A stretch of DNA of 53,536 nt from an uncultured Collinsella sp. (GTDB taxonomy: Bacteria; Actinomycetota; Coriobacteriia; Coriobacteriales; Coriobacteriaceae): the NCBI GenBank assembly GCA_900762355.1, contig CAAFGE010000053.1:1-53536 (forward strand), read 5' to 3'. Positions 16,688 through 25,697 of this stretch are shown piece by piece. Both the position numbers and the translations under genes were made by a program. The first letter of the stretch is position 1. Each line of letters opens with the position of its first letter. Under the pieces are notes generated by a model. It was not told the DNA's origin and ran no database searches. It saw only the letters and a program-made list of their open reading frames with translations.

Positions 16688-18840
16688 TACGACCCACCGC
16701 CCAGAGCGCCAACCAGCATGGCGACATCGACGGTGAGTGGGATGGAGCCGCCGCCGGGCAGAGGAATCTCCGCAAGCGTGAACACCGTACCGCTAATGGT
16801 GCGTTCGACTTGATATTCCAACGCCTCGCAAAGCGCCTTGGGATCGGTCACGCCCAACGGAATATTTCGCAGTTTGTCTTGCGCTTGAGAGAGACCGGCA
16901 ATGTCAGACCCCGGACTCTTAATGACGTTGGCGGAATCGGTCAGCACCGGCTTTCGCAGGCGCAAGTCGCACGGTTCCAGACCCAACGCCGCCATGGACG
17001 CCGAAACGGTATCGCCGAGCCACGATGCGATGGAACCCAACGCGCCGCTGCCCCCTCCTAGGCCTTTAATCATCTCGTCCATAAGTTCGTCGGCCGAACC
17101 TTGGATATCACCGTATCCTACGAGCAGCCGTCCCCAAACATCCATGACGCCGTCGAGTACGCCGGCAACGCCACCCGAGCGTTCCTTCAATGTCGAGAAA
17201 AATCGCGAAAGCACGTTGTTTTGCGCCGTCGCCTCATCGGGCGCCAGCACCGCGGCAGAGATGGCACCGCGACTGCCAAGCTCAACCGCCGTGTTAAACG
17301 AAGAGTTAAGTTGATCGGGGCTGGCAATATCACCCGAAACTGCAAAGGCGACTACGCCGTTGCGGCCAGGTGGGGCGATACGCGGACGCTCGCCCGAAAG
17401 CGCTTTAATGGCCTGGTCAAACGCATTGCTCACACGGTCGGTCTCGTCTTCGGTCTGACGTTCGAGCTCGAGCTCTTTGTTGCGGCATTCGACGTAGCCT
17501 TCCAGGGCGTCTTTAAACTTGTCAAAGTGATACTCGAAGCCGTTTTCGATAGAGGTTGAAGGCGCCGCAACAGCACCAAGCGACGAAACGCCAAAATGGC
17601 ATTTGCTGCATTTATCCTGTCCATCGTAATCGGCAACCGAAGCAAATCCGCTCGGCGTCCCTTTCTTATAGTTAGGGCAGGTCGTCCCGTAATGCAGATA
17701 CGCCTTGTCATCGTTCACGCTCGTCGGCCACACCGCATCGGTATAGAGCTCCGTCGCCCGAACCTCATCAGAGTTGCGCGGCAGCAGCGGAATATAGGAG
17801 GAAACCCTGTCTCCGTTCTCGGTTATATGTGCCCGATCGACCTCCGCGCTCGCATAGGTATAAAACGCCTTACGCGCCGCAGACTCTGCCTTCATCTCGA
17901 CACTCGAGCCGTGGGGCTTCTCATTTGTCAGACGCCAATGGTAGTAGTCCTTCGCGCGATCAAGGGCAACTTGGGGCTCCCACGTAACGCTCGATGAGTA
18001 ATGCGGATTTTGAACACCGGAGAGATCCGTTAGGCTTTTCGCACGCTCCCACATGCAAGAACAGCTGCCGACCGAGCCCTTGTCAGACCCACCACAATCC
18101 GCCAGCCAAGCGCGCTCTTTAGCCTTCGCCGTGTCCTCAGAAGCCTTCCGCAGCTCCTCGGCCGCATGTTCTAAATCATCTGATGTGCCTTTAATGGTAT
18201 CGGTCGAGATCTCTGACCCTTTGAGCGCAGCGAAGTCCGACTCGGATGTCCTGGGCACGGCAAGCGCCGTACCGGTATAGGTCACACTATCGGTATCCTG
18301 CGCCGACACCGCCCGCGTGGCACGCGCGGCGATCAGATACGGCAGAGCCGTCTCGATTTTCTGTAAGCCTTCCGATGCGCTTTTGGCAAACTTGTTGCGC
18401 GTTTTAATGATCTCAATCCCGGTGTCGACCATATTGCCGGCAACTGGTTCGGCACCCGGGATGAGGATGGCGACCAGGCCCGTCCCGATCGTGGCAAACC
18501 CCGCCAGGCCCAAACTCAAGATGCTCGCATCAACCACCGTGGCAGCCGTGTGATAGGACGACACTACGTTGGCACCCGCCAGCGCGCCGCTATCGGCCGC
18601 CACCTGAGTATCACCGGCACGCGACATGCTCCATATCGCCGCGGTCGACGAAAACAACAACGTGAGCACCACTAGGATGACCACGGCAGAAGAAAGCGTG
18701 GTATAGGCGCCGTCTTCGATAAACAGGTCGATACCGGCGCGGCCCATAAAGCCGCCTCGCTTGCGATGGCAGCTCGGACGGCGCGTCAAAACGCATCTAG
18801 ACCAGAAACGCTTAATCCCATGCAGCAATCCACGAATCAT
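16687..18840 (-). CDS. Large TadG-like pilus-associated protein
   Basis: The 717-residue protein starts MIRGLLHGIKRF after GAGGGAGA. A membrane helix (SSAVVILVVLTLLFSSTAAIWSM, about residues 48-71) is followed by GDTQVAADSGALAGAN, the classic start of TadG-like proteins. The rest is a long extracellular domain with a helical coiled-coil region near 240-270. It contains a Cys cluster, CGGSDKGSVGSCSC and CPNYKKGT...DKCSKCHFG, which includes one CxxCH motif. It probably anchors or caps the pilus. The Cys cluster may bind metal or form disulfides; heme attachment is only a possibility. Confidence 0.75.
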   Translation of the reverse strand: MIRGLLHGIKRFWSRCVLTRRPSCHRKRGGFMGRAGIDLFIEDGAYTTLSSAVVILVVLTLLFSSTAAIWSMSRAGDTQVAADSGALAGANVVSSYHTAATVVDASILSLGLAGFATIGTGLVAILIPGAEPVAGNMVDTGIEIIKTRNKFAKSASEGLQKIETALPYLIAARATRAVSAQDTDSVTYTGTALAVPRTSESDFAALKGSEISTDTIKGTSDDLEHAAEELRKASEDTAKAKERAWLADCGGSDKGSVGSCSCMWERAKSLTDLSGVQNPHYSSSVTWEPQVALDRAKDYYHWRLTNEKPHGSSVEMKAESAARKAFYTYASAEVDRAHITENGDRVSSYIPLLPRNSDEVRATELYTDAVWPTSVNDDKAYLHYGTTCPNYKKGTPSGFASVADYDGQDKCSKCHFGVSSLGAVAAPSTSIENGFEYHFDKFKDALEGYVECRNKELELERQTEDETDRVSNAFDQAIKALSGERPRIAPPGRNGVVAFAVSGDIASPDQLNSSFNTAVELGSRGAISAAVLAPDEATAQNNVLSRFFSTLKERSGGVAGVLDGVMDVWGRLLVGYGDIQGSADELMDEMIKGLGGGSGALGSIASWLGDTVSASMAALGLEPCDLRLRKPVLTDSANVIKSPGSDIAGLSQAQDKLRNIPLGVTDPKALCEALEYQVERTISGTVFTLAEIPLPGGGSIPLTVDVAMLVGALGGGS

Positions 18841-19348
18841 AATCTCCCTCCAGCCATTCGGGACGTGATTGATACGAGACATCGACCTTGAGCTCAACGT
18901 AGCCGCCCTCGGCGGTACCACCCATAGCCTGCGCAAACGCACCGATCACAGGCAACGGCTTGACCTCGCCGGAAACGGACACGGACGAGACGCCACCCGC
19001 ATCGGCCCGGCCAAGCTCGATATCCCACGACAACGGCCCGCCGGCATGAAAGATCGAAACGTTGGGCACTGCGGCAAGCCGGCGGCGGGTGAACTCCTTA
19101 AGATCGTCGTCCTCCGCCGTCGTCGTGGTCATGAGCCGCGCGGTCTCGGCGGCGGCAGACTCCATGACCGCGCGCGTATAAAGCAGGCACACCGGTTGCA
19201 GTGCGAGAAGGATGAGCGTCAGAAACGTCGGCAGCAAAAAAGCGGCCTCGACCGTAGACTGTGCCCGGTCCTCGCGCGCGATATCAATACAACGCGATGT
19301 CCTTAGCGCCCGCAGCGGCGTCGATAACCGACGTCGAGGCAACGCCAT
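18812..19348 (-). CDS. TadE-like minor pilin
   Basis: The 178-residue protein has a basic leader, then EDRAQSTVEAAFLLPTFLTLILLALQPVCLLYTR, the TadE-type leader and helix. Residues after about 70 are predicted outside the membrane. I set the start at ATG 19348 because no canonical start lies closer to the helix. This makes a 65-bp overlap with the preceding small pilin gene; a shorter form cannot be excluded. It overlaps the next gene by 29 bp. Confidence 0.7.
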   Translation of the reverse strand: MALPRRRLSTPLRALRTSRCIDIAREDRAQSTVEAAFLLPTFLTLILLALQPVCLLYTRAVMESAAAETARLMTTTTAEDDDLKEFTRRRLAAVPNVSIFHAGGPLSWDIELGRADAGGVSSVSVSGEVKPLPVIGAFAQAMGGTAEGGYVELKVDVSYQSRPEWLEGDYDSWIAAWD

Positions 19349-19502
19349 GGGATGCCGCCCGCTCAACCAGCGCCGCCAAGCGTCCATCGGTGCCAGCACG
19401 CCAAAGTCCCACAATCGCCAGCACGATCGATAACAGCGCCACCGTGACGATGGCGTATTCCACAGTCGCTTGGGCAACCTCTTCACGCAGAACGCCATGC
19501 AT
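19284..19502 (-). CDS. Small pilin-like protein
   Basis: The 72-residue protein MHGVLREEVAQATVEYAIVT continues into a hydrophobic helix (about residues 15-35) and a short polar tail. The AQATVEY boundary equals that of the Flp pilin and the TadE-like proteins. The size fits a second Flp-type pilin or a TadF-like minor pilin. It is tightly spaced with its neighbours in the operon. Confidence 0.75.
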   Translation of the reverse strand: MHGVLREEVAQATVEYAIVTVALLSIVLAIVGLWRAGTDGRLAALVERAASHGVASTSVIDAAAGAKDIALY

Positions 19503-19503
19503 T

Positions 19504-20067
19504 TCACGATCCCTCCTTTGAGCTTATTGTTTGCGGGACCAGACGCACGGCGCGCAGACGACACGAAGCATCGCCAGCATCCGCGACAACCGTCACCATA
19601 TCGACCCAGCCGCGCCCATCGCGCACGATGGCGCCCCATACGTTGCCCTTAATATCGAGATAGCCGCTCAGGGCGAGCTGGGCCGTTGGCACCTCGCGGT
19701 AGGCGCGTAACATATCCGCCGCTGCCTCGGTCATCGGTCGGTCCTCGGACCATGCAAGCCGGACCGCAATCGCGTTGTCCTCAGGCGAATCCGTCGCAGT
19801 GCCAGACCGCTTGTCGAGCGTCCGCAGAAAGGTTTGCGCCGTGACAGCGACATCCGAATCGTCCGCATCTCGCATCTCATCTTTTTGAGACGCCACCGCC
19901 GAATCTGAGCCCGAATCGAAGGCGGCCCCAGGACGCTGCTGCCGCGCGGCGTTAAGCCCCCAAAGCACCGCCGCTATCGCCACGGTCAGGCAAGCAAACA
20001 CCAGCAGCACCCCGATGGGGCGCTCGCCCTCTACAGGCTGTTGATGCCCTCGCTGATAGCGTTCCAT
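19504..20067 (-). CDS. Membrane-anchored protein in the Tad operon
   Basis: The protein is up to 187 residues with one N-terminal membrane helix (GVLLVFACLTVAIAAVLWGL, about residues 19-38) and an extracellular remainder that I do not recognise. The annotated start at 20067 overlaps the flp gene by 37 bp and lies inside it without a separate ribosome-binding site. A GTG at 20010 directly before the helix would remove the overlap and is an equally good candidate. By position it may serve as a pilus assembly accessory protein. Confidence 0.6.
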   Translation of the reverse strand: MERYQRGHQQPVEGERPIGVLLVFACLTVAIAAVLWGLNAARQQRPGAAFDSGSDSAVASQKDEMRDADDSDVAVTAQTFLRTLDKRSGTATDSPEDNAIAVRLAWSEDRPMTEAAADMLRAYREVPTAQLALSGYLDIKGNVWGAIVRDGRGWVDMVTVVADAGDASCRLRAVRLVPQTISSKEGS

Positions 20068-20264
20068 AGATCTTGGACCTTGCCTTTAAATGCAACGATG
20101 GCAATAATCGCGATCACCACAAGCACACCCACCAAAATGGCGTACTCGGTGGTACCCTGCGCGCTCTCCTCCTGCAACAGCTCCTTGGCATGCTGGCGAG
20201 CGCGAATCGCCCGGCAAAAAGCCCGGTTCCAAGCCTTGTCAGCAACTTCGACCATCGTGTTCAT
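20031..20264 (-). CDS. flp: Flp-type major pilin
   Basis: The 77-residue pilin has a basic leader ending QEESAQGTTEY and a hydrophobic stretch AILVGVLVVIAIIAIVAF followed by a short tail (KGKVQDLWNAISEGINSL). Glu 40 and Tyr 41 match the type IVb EY signature; cleavage after Ala 35 would put Glu at +5. It is expected to polymerise into the Tad/Flp pilus fibre. No prepilin peptidase gene is present in this window. Confidence 0.85.
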   Translation of the reverse strand: MNTMVEVADKAWNRAFCRAIRARQHAKELLQEESAQGTTEYAILVGVLVVIAIIAIVAFKGKVQDLWNAISEGINSL

Positions 20265-20274
20265 GTATTCCTCC

Positions 20275-20916
20275 CTACATCATCCCGCCTGCTCCCAGCA
20301 GCGGGCCCAATATGGACAGAAGCAACGCCGGCAAGATGAGCGTGCCGGTGGGAATCAGCAGCTTGACGGGCGCACGCTCGATCTCACGCTCGACCGCGGC
20401 GCGATGAGCCACACGGATCTCGCGACTTTGAGCGGCCAGCGTCTCGGCAAGTGGGGCACCCAGGGCGAGCGCCTGCCCCACCGTGATGGCAAAGGTCTCG
20501 AGCGCTCGCACGTCCAGATCGCGCGCGGCGGCCAACAACTCGTCCTCGCGTGTGCCCACGCCCACCTGCCACGCCATGCAGGCCCGCTCAAGTCGAAGAG
20601 CCAGCACTGACCGGCGGTTGGCGCAGAAAATCTCAAGCGCCGCATCAAACGAAAGACCGGCCGAAAGACCCAAGCGCACAACATCGATCATCTCGGACAC
20701 TTCGCCGAGCGACACTCGCGCCGGGCCGCCCGCTCCAACCGCGCCCTTCACTCGCGCGGCCAGAGCATCGACCACCGAGCGACCCGCGGCAGCGACCAGC
20801 ACCGCCTCGCGCTTGCAGACCTCTGCGATCTTGCGTGCATCCGCCCGATCCAAACCCGTCGCGACAAATACACTCAGAGCGCACAGGCAAGCCGCAACTG
20901 CAACCGGGGCGCTCAT
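20275..20916 (-). CDS. tadC: Tad pilus inner-membrane protein TadC-like
   Basis: The 213-residue protein starts MSAPVAVAACLCALSVF at an ATGA overlap with tadB. It contains the T2SSF core (EMIDVVRLGLSAGLSFDAALEIF, TREDELLAAARDLDVRALETFAITVGQALALGAPLAETLA) and a C-terminal hydrophobic helix (LLIPTGTLILPALLLSILGPLL). It is shorter than many TadC proteins, with one membrane helix at each end. It pairs with TadB to form the membrane platform for the pilus motor. Confidence 0.85.
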   Translation of the reverse strand: MSAPVAVAACLCALSVFVATGLDRADARKIAEVCKREAVLVAAAGRSVVDALAARVKGAVGAGGPARVSLGEVSEMIDVVRLGLSAGLSFDAALEIFCANRRSVLALRLERACMAWQVGVGTREDELLAAARDLDVRALETFAITVGQALALGAPLAETLAAQSREIRVAHRAAVEREIERAPVKLLIPTGTLILPALLLSILGPLLGAGGMM

Positions 20917-21839
20917 AGCTCCACCCGCATAATGCGCCGGATAACCACCAGGGCAACGGCGTTGAGGGCAAGACCCAGCACCACAGCGCCCGCGCCGGCA
21001 GGCGTCGCAAGACCGCGACGAAAATCTGCCGAAAGCAGCGCCAACACCGCGCACATGCCCGTCGGCATCGCCGCGACCATATGCGCAGACATGCGAGCCT
21101 GCGACGTCTTAACATCCAGGCGGCGCTTGAGCTCAATGCGCTCCCCCACCATGCTCGACGCCTCGGACAGTAAGTCGGCAAGCGGAGCACCGGTGCGCTG
21201 AGACACCTTAAGCGCCAAGGTCACAAGCGAAAGGCCGGGGGCGTCGATGCGCACGAGCAAGTCATCGAGTGCGTCGGTCGCCGAGATGCCGCAATCGATT
21301 GCCGCCGCCACCCGCAAAAACTCGGTATGCACTGGCTCTTGCGCATGAGCGCCCACAAAGCGCATGCCCTGGGCCAGCGAATGTCCCGAGGCAAGCGACA
21401 TGGAAAGTGCGGTAAACGCCTCGGGCATTGCCTCTTCTGCATCGTGTTGCTCGCGCCGGCTCTCAAAGCCATCCCGAGCGGCACCAACGGCAAACGGAGC
21501 AACAAGTCCCAAGGCAAATCCGAGGGGCGATAACGACACCATCGTTAGTAAAACGCAGCAGACACCGCTCGATAGCAGCAGAAACGCCAAACGTCCCGAA
21601 GCATCTTCGATCACGAGGCCAAGGCGATGCGCCGGAGCCAGCGATGCCCACGAACGGGCGATCTTTTTCAGCAGATCGTTTTCCACCAGCTCACGCGGCA
21701 GCTTCTCTGCCACCGTCTCGAGCGCCTGACGTGCCAGCTCCGCCGGCGGTACCTGCGGCACACGAGGTTCCGCCCCGCACGCCGTCGCGACAGAAAGCCC
21801 TGCCAAGCCCCCTACGACGAGGGGCACAGTGATCTCCAT
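20913..21839 (-). CDS. tadB: Tad pilus inner-membrane protein TadB-like
   Basis: The 308-residue protein contains a T2SSF domain: EEAMPEAFTALSMSLASGHSLAQGMRFVGAHA and FLRVAAAIDCGISATDALDDLLVRIDAPGLSLVTLALKVSQRTGAPLADLLSEA. Hydrophobic segments lie near residues 4-20, 90-125 and at the C-terminus. It overlaps tadA by 28 bp and tadC by 4 bp, implying translational coupling. It probably forms the assembly platform with TadC. Confidence 0.88.
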   Translation of the reverse strand: MEITVPLVVGGLAGLSVATACGAEPRVPQVPPAELARQALETVAEKLPRELVENDLLKKIARSWASLAPAHRLGLVIEDASGRLAFLLLSSGVCCVLLTMVSLSPLGFALGLVAPFAVGAARDGFESRREQHDAEEAMPEAFTALSMSLASGHSLAQGMRFVGAHAQEPVHTEFLRVAAAIDCGISATDALDDLLVRIDAPGLSLVTLALKVSQRTGAPLADLLSEASSMVGERIELKRRLDVKTSQARMSAHMVAAMPTGMCAVLALLSADFRRGLATPAGAGAVVLGLALNAVALVVIRRIMRVEL

Positions 21840-23140
21840 TCGTCCACCTCCTCTTGTGTGAGCGTCCCCGACCGCAGGCCTTCTGCGATAAACGGCGGCT
21901 CGCGGTCAAGCGTCCAGGTGCGCTCGGCGGCATCGAACGTCACATAGCGCTCGAGCTCTACGCCGCCCGATGCGGCGCGTCGCACCCCCGAATACGAGGA
22001 GACGAAACGCCTGCCATCGGCGTGACGCTCGGACATCACGATGCCGTCGAGCGCCATGGCAATCTGCTCCTCGATGAGCTCGCTCGGCAGATCGATGCCA
22101 TAACGTGCAAGCAACGTCAGACGCACCACGGTCTCCTGTTCTGAACCCGCATGAAGTGTGGTGAGCGACCCGTCGTGGCCCGTGTTCATGGCCTGCAACA
22201 TGTCGCAGCACTCGGCACCGCGCACCTCGCCCACCACGATGCGGTCGGGGCGCATGCGCAGGGCATTAGTTACCAGGTCGCGGATCGTCACCGCGCCCTC
22301 GCCCTCAATTGAAGCCTCGCGCGCCTCTAGGCGCACCACGTGCGGATGATGTGCAAACTTGAGCTCGGCAGAGTCCTCGATCGTCACGATGCGCTCGCCG
22401 GTGGAAATCTCACATGACAACGCGTTGAGCAGGGTGGTCTTACCAGATCCCGTGCCTCCCGCAACCGCCAGGTCCTGTCGCAGCGACACCGCGCACGACA
22501 GCAGCTGCGCATACCAAAGCGGCAGCGATCCCAACCCCACGAGCTCGTCCAGCGAGCAGATACGGTCCGAGAACTTTCGGATGGTGAGAATCGGTCCGTC
22601 AATCGCCACAGGCGGAATCACCGCGTTGACGCGATAGCCCGTTTTGAGGCGGGCGTTGACGATAGGGCTGCGCTCGTCGATACGGCGGCCAAGTGGCGAG
22701 ATAATGCGGTCGATAAGCACACGGATCTGCTCATCATCCTCAAACGCATGCTCGATGGGGTACAAGACGCCGCCGCGTTCAAAGAAAGCCGAGCGGCAGC
22801 CGTTGATCATGATCTCGGTAACGGTGTCGTCCTCGATGAGCGGCTGCAACGGCCCCAGGCCCACCACGTCATCCAAAATCTCGTCGATGATGGTCTCGCG
22901 CTCGGACGTCGCGAGATCGGTCGGCTCCTCAACATTGAGCGCCGCCTCCACCGCAGGACGCAATTCCGAGCGGGCAAGTGCCGGGTCGATATAGGCGCTG
23001 ATACGCGCCACTTCGTCGTAACCCATGCGGTCCATCACGGCGCGCTTGGTGCGTCGTTTCACGGCGCGGCGACGCCCCGCATCTACAGGCGCTGCCGCCG
23101 CCGCAGCGCCGGCAGCCTTAATCCTCGTTTGCAGGCTCAT
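21812..23140 (-). CDS. tadA: Tad pilus assembly ATPase TadA/CpaF
   Basis: Cytoplasmic secretion ATPase of the VirB11/GspE family that powers pilus assembly. The 442 residues include ITEIMINGCRSAFFERGG, the Walker A VAGGTGSGKTTLLNALS (about residue 230), the Asp box IVTIEDSAEL, the VVGEVRGAECCDMLQAMNTGHDGSLTTLHA region (Walker B and His box). The start ATG overlaps the stop of the preceding gene (ATGA). Confidence 0.95.
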   Translation of the reverse strand: MSLQTRIKAAGAAAAAAPVDAGRRRAVKRRTKRAVMDRMGYDEVARISAYIDPALARSELRPAVEAALNVEEPTDLATSERETIIDEILDDVVGLGPLQPLIEDDTVTEIMINGCRSAFFERGGVLYPIEHAFEDDEQIRVLIDRIISPLGRRIDERSPIVNARLKTGYRVNAVIPPVAIDGPILTIRKFSDRICSLDELVGLGSLPLWYAQLLSCAVSLRQDLAVAGGTGSGKTTLLNALSCEISTGERIVTIEDSAELKFAHHPHVVRLEAREASIEGEGAVTIRDLVTNALRMRPDRIVVGEVRGAECCDMLQAMNTGHDGSLTTLHAGSEQETVVRLTLLARYGIDLPSELIEEQIAMALDGIVMSERHADGRRFVSSYSGVRRAASGGVELERYVTFDAAERTWTLDREPPFIAEGLRSGTLTQEEVDEWRSLCPSS

Positions 23141-24789
23141 CGCTGATCACCCTCGCGCGACCAGGGAAGGCGGATACGCGGGCGTTCGGTGCGCGTTGCA
23201 CGGTCGGCGACCATATCGCTCCAAGGGCCGACGGCGCACCCCAGTTCCACGAGCATCTCGCGCGTGGCCTCGCGCACGCTGGTCGCAAAAGCGCTGGTCT
23301 GCCCCACTGCCTCGTCAGCGCGCCCAAACGCCATGAGCGCGGCGAGATCCTGCCCGCCATCGGCGATACGAATCTTGGAGCTTAACGCACAGGCAATCTC
23401 AAAGCGCATGGCGACGTCCTCGTCTGCCCCGCGCGCACCGAACCGGTTGAACACGGCGCTCATGCGCGTGCGCGGCACACCTACTCGACCTGCCAGTTCA
23501 ATGACGCGCGATGCCGATGCCGCGGACGACACCGCCGCATCGCCAACGACCAGGCAACGGTCGCTCGCCGCCACCGCAGCCGCCACGGCGTCGCCCCAAA
23601 AGACCGAGGTATCGATAAAGACCACGTCGGATTCGCGACGCAGAACATCAAGCAGTAGCTCCACCGGACGTGCCATGAGCTCGGCTTGCTCGGGCGCCGC
23701 GACGGGACCCCAGAGCGTAACGCCCGGTGCCACGCGCATCGATGTGGCTACGATATCCGGCTCGGTGAGCGTGCCCGCCGCCGACGGCTCGATAAGTGCC
23801 GCCATATCGCGCGGAGCATCGACGCCTAACAAGTCGTAAAGGTTTCCAAACATCAGGTCCAGGTCGAGCACGGCGGCACGCAAGCCCAACAGCGACGATG
23901 TGTGTGCCATGGTGGCAACGATCGTCGACTTGCCGCAACCGCCCGAACCCGAAATGGCGCAGATGACCGGAGCTCGATGCGGCGAAGCGGCAGCGTCTGC
24001 CGGCGGCATCGGAGGCGGCGGGGCGGGCGTCGGTGACAGCGTCCCCGTCTCCCCCGCCGCAACCACACGCTGCGTCCAAGCCGGCATGGCAGCTTGTTCG
24101 GTCTGCGAGGCAGGCTCGTTCTGTGCAATCTGCTCATGCTGCATCAGCGACAACTCGCCGCACCCGGCAAAGCCCTCAACTTCGTCGAGTTCATCCGCCA
24201 GATTCACGCCGTGCACGTATCCCATATCTACAGCCGGGGAATCGCCAGCATGCTGCGCCGGCCCTCCAGCGTCATCGTATACAAGGGGGTTCCGGGGGCG
24301 CCGACCATGCTCGGCTTCCGCTTTTCCATAATCATCAACACGCGGGCCTCTTGTAGCGCGAGGCGCCCCGGGTTCCCTATCAACAAAAGCATCGGGCTCA
24401 ATCGTCATGCGCCGATCGGAACCAACCGCTCCCTCGCCCGCGCGCCCGTTGCCGCATATACTGTGTGCAGCGATGACCTCGGTAGCCCCCGCGCGAAACA
24501 GCCCCTCGATATCCGACGGATCGAGCGCTTCTATCAACACGACCACGCGACTCACGCGGCCTTCGGCCGTCAGGCGCGCAACAGTCTTGCGCACATCTTC
24601 GGTATCAAACAGAGACGCCGCGATGATGGCAGCCCCGCGGCGCGACGGAAACGCCCGCGCCATGGAAACCAGCCCGTCCAGGTCACCCACACGAAGCACC
24701 TGTGCACCCGCATCACGGCCCTCGACTTCCCGCTGCAACAGCCCGTAATCGCCGCACGCGCAGCACGCAAGCCAGATCGCCTTCATCAC
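23137..24789 (-). CDS. cpaE: TadZ/CpaE-like ParA-family protein
   Basis: The 550-residue protein has an N-terminal receiver-like half (residues 1-110) and a long low-complexity linker rich in Ala, Gly and Pro (about 200-270). The MinD/ParA ATPase domain follows: CAISGSGGCGKSTIVATMAH (deviant Walker A), LDLDLMFGNLYDLLGVD and VVFIDTSVFWGDAVAAAVAASDRCLVV. TadZ/CpaE proteins localise the pilus machine at the pole. The start is GTG 24789 or ATG 24786, both overlapping the cpaB stop codon. Confidence 0.85.
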   Translation of the reverse strand: MMKAIWLACCACGDYGLLQREVEGRDAGAQVLRVGDLDGLVSMARAFPSRRGAAIIAASLFDTEDVRKTVARLTAEGRVSRVVVLIEALDPSDIEGLFRAGATEVIAAHSICGNGRAGEGAVGSDRRMTIEPDAFVDREPGAPRATRGPRVDDYGKAEAEHGRRPRNPLVYDDAGGPAQHAGDSPAVDMGYVHGVNLADELDEVEGFAGCGELSLMQHEQIAQNEPASQTEQAAMPAWTQRVVAAGETGTLSPTPAPPPPMPPADAAASPHRAPVICAISGSGGCGKSTIVATMAHTSSLLGLRAAVLDLDLMFGNLYDLLGVDAPRDMAALIEPSAAGTLTEPDIVATSMRVAPGVTLWGPVAAPEQAELMARPVELLLDVLRRESDVVFIDTSVFWGDAVAAAVAASDRCLVVGDAAVSSAASASRVIELAGRVGVPRTRMSAVFNRFGARGADEDVAMRFEIACALSSKIRIADGGQDLAALMAFGRADEAVGQTSAFATSVREATREMLVELGCAVGPWSDMVADRATRTERPRIRLPWSREGDQR

Positions 24790-25445
24790 TCGTCGCCTCC
24801 GCTCTTTTTGCCGCGCGCCGTGGCGGGAATCGTCAAGCTGACCGTTCCCTTGCCCGAGGCGCCCAGCAGTTCCTTGACGTCTTCGGGGTCAGCCGCCAGC
24901 GTCACCCATTCGATCTTGCCCTCGCGCGTGGCACCGGAATCCTCACTGGTATCGATCACGTACGCGCCGCATAGCCGATCGGTTACGCCGTCTTTTTGCA
25001 CATACACATCCACGTAGCTGCCCACGCCCGTGGCACCGCCGACCGAGTGCTCGGCATCGACCGCCACCGAAACGGCGACCTTGCCCTTAGGCACCTCGAG
25101 CTTGTGGCTCTCGGCCTTGGTGTAGACATTGCAGATCACGGCGTTTTTGGGAATACGCGAAGTCGTCACGTCGCCGCGCACCTGGCGCAGCTCGGTCGCT
25201 GCGCCACGCGGCAGCAGGCTCGTCAGCCATTCCTGGGTTATGACATTGGTCTCATCGAGGGTCTCGCCCACATCGATATCGCGCGCCGCGACGCATACCT
25301 CGACGTGATCGCCACCGTACTTGGCCAAGGTCTCAGCCTGGACCTGTTCGGCTCGTGAGCGGATCGACGAGCCGTAAGCCATGCAGAGCAGCGCAGCGAG
25401 CACGCCCGCGACCAGACTGATGGCGATGCGCTTGCTCTTGTTCAC
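24786..25445 (-). CDS. cpaB: Flp pilus assembly protein CpaB/RcpC-like
   Basis: The 219-residue protein starts with a membrane helix (SLVAGVLAALLCMAYGSSI) and then an SAF domain (VEVCVAARDIDVGETLDETNVITQEW) and RcpC-like region (VAVSVAVDAEHSVGGATGVGSYVDVYV). It is the first gene of the Tad operon. GTG 25445 is preceded by GAGAGGAG, which decides this start over the ATG 15 bases upstream. Family members stabilise the secretin complex in Gram-negatives; here, in a probable Gram-positive, it may contact the cell wall. Confidence 0.85.
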   Translation of the reverse strand: MNKSKRIAISLVAGVLAALLCMAYGSSIRSRAEQVQAETLAKYGGDHVEVCVAARDIDVGETLDETNVITQEWLTSLLPRGAATELRQVRGDVTTSRIPKNAVICNVYTKAESHKLEVPKGKVAVSVAVDAEHSVGGATGVGSYVDVYVQKDGVTDRLCGAYVIDTSEDSGATREGKIEWVTLAADPEDVKELLGASGKGTVSLTIPATARGKKSGGDE

Positions 25446-25542
25446 GGCCGCTCCTCTCATGGCAGTGCCGGGCGAATGCCCGTACCACCATTGTCTGGGC
25501 GGTCAGAGCGCAAAGCGGCGCAATCGCGATCTTGGTTTTCGA

Positions 25543-25607
25543 TGTCAAACCAATCGCTGACCAAAAGCTGACCAGCCCGTCAAGCTCGTGGCAAGGTTTT
25601 GGTCAGC
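25543..25607 (-). promoter_or_regulatory. Putative promoter and operator of the Tad operon
   Basis: The motif GCTGACC occurs directly repeated at 25556 and 25567 (11 bp apart). GCTGACCAAAA (25556-25566) and TTTTGGTCAGC (25597-25607) make a perfect 11-bp inverted repeat. On the minus strand TTGACA (25543-25548) lies just downstream as a -35 box; a matching -10 is weak. This looks like a regulator site upstream of cpaB. Confidence 0.45.
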
Positions 25608-25644
25608 ACGTCAGCAAACTGCATGTTTCGAGGCTTTTCCGCAG

Positions 25645-25680
25645 CAAAAAAGCCGTCTCCCGAACAGTTGGAAGACGGCT
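25645..25680 (-). terminator. Terminator of rsgA
   Basis: Minus-strand stem AGCCGTCT/AGACGGCT followed by TTTTTTGC, 18 nt after the rsgA stop codon. It separates rsgA from the Tad operon. Confidence 0.8.
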
Positions 25681-25697
25681 GTCATAGGAAAAATCAA

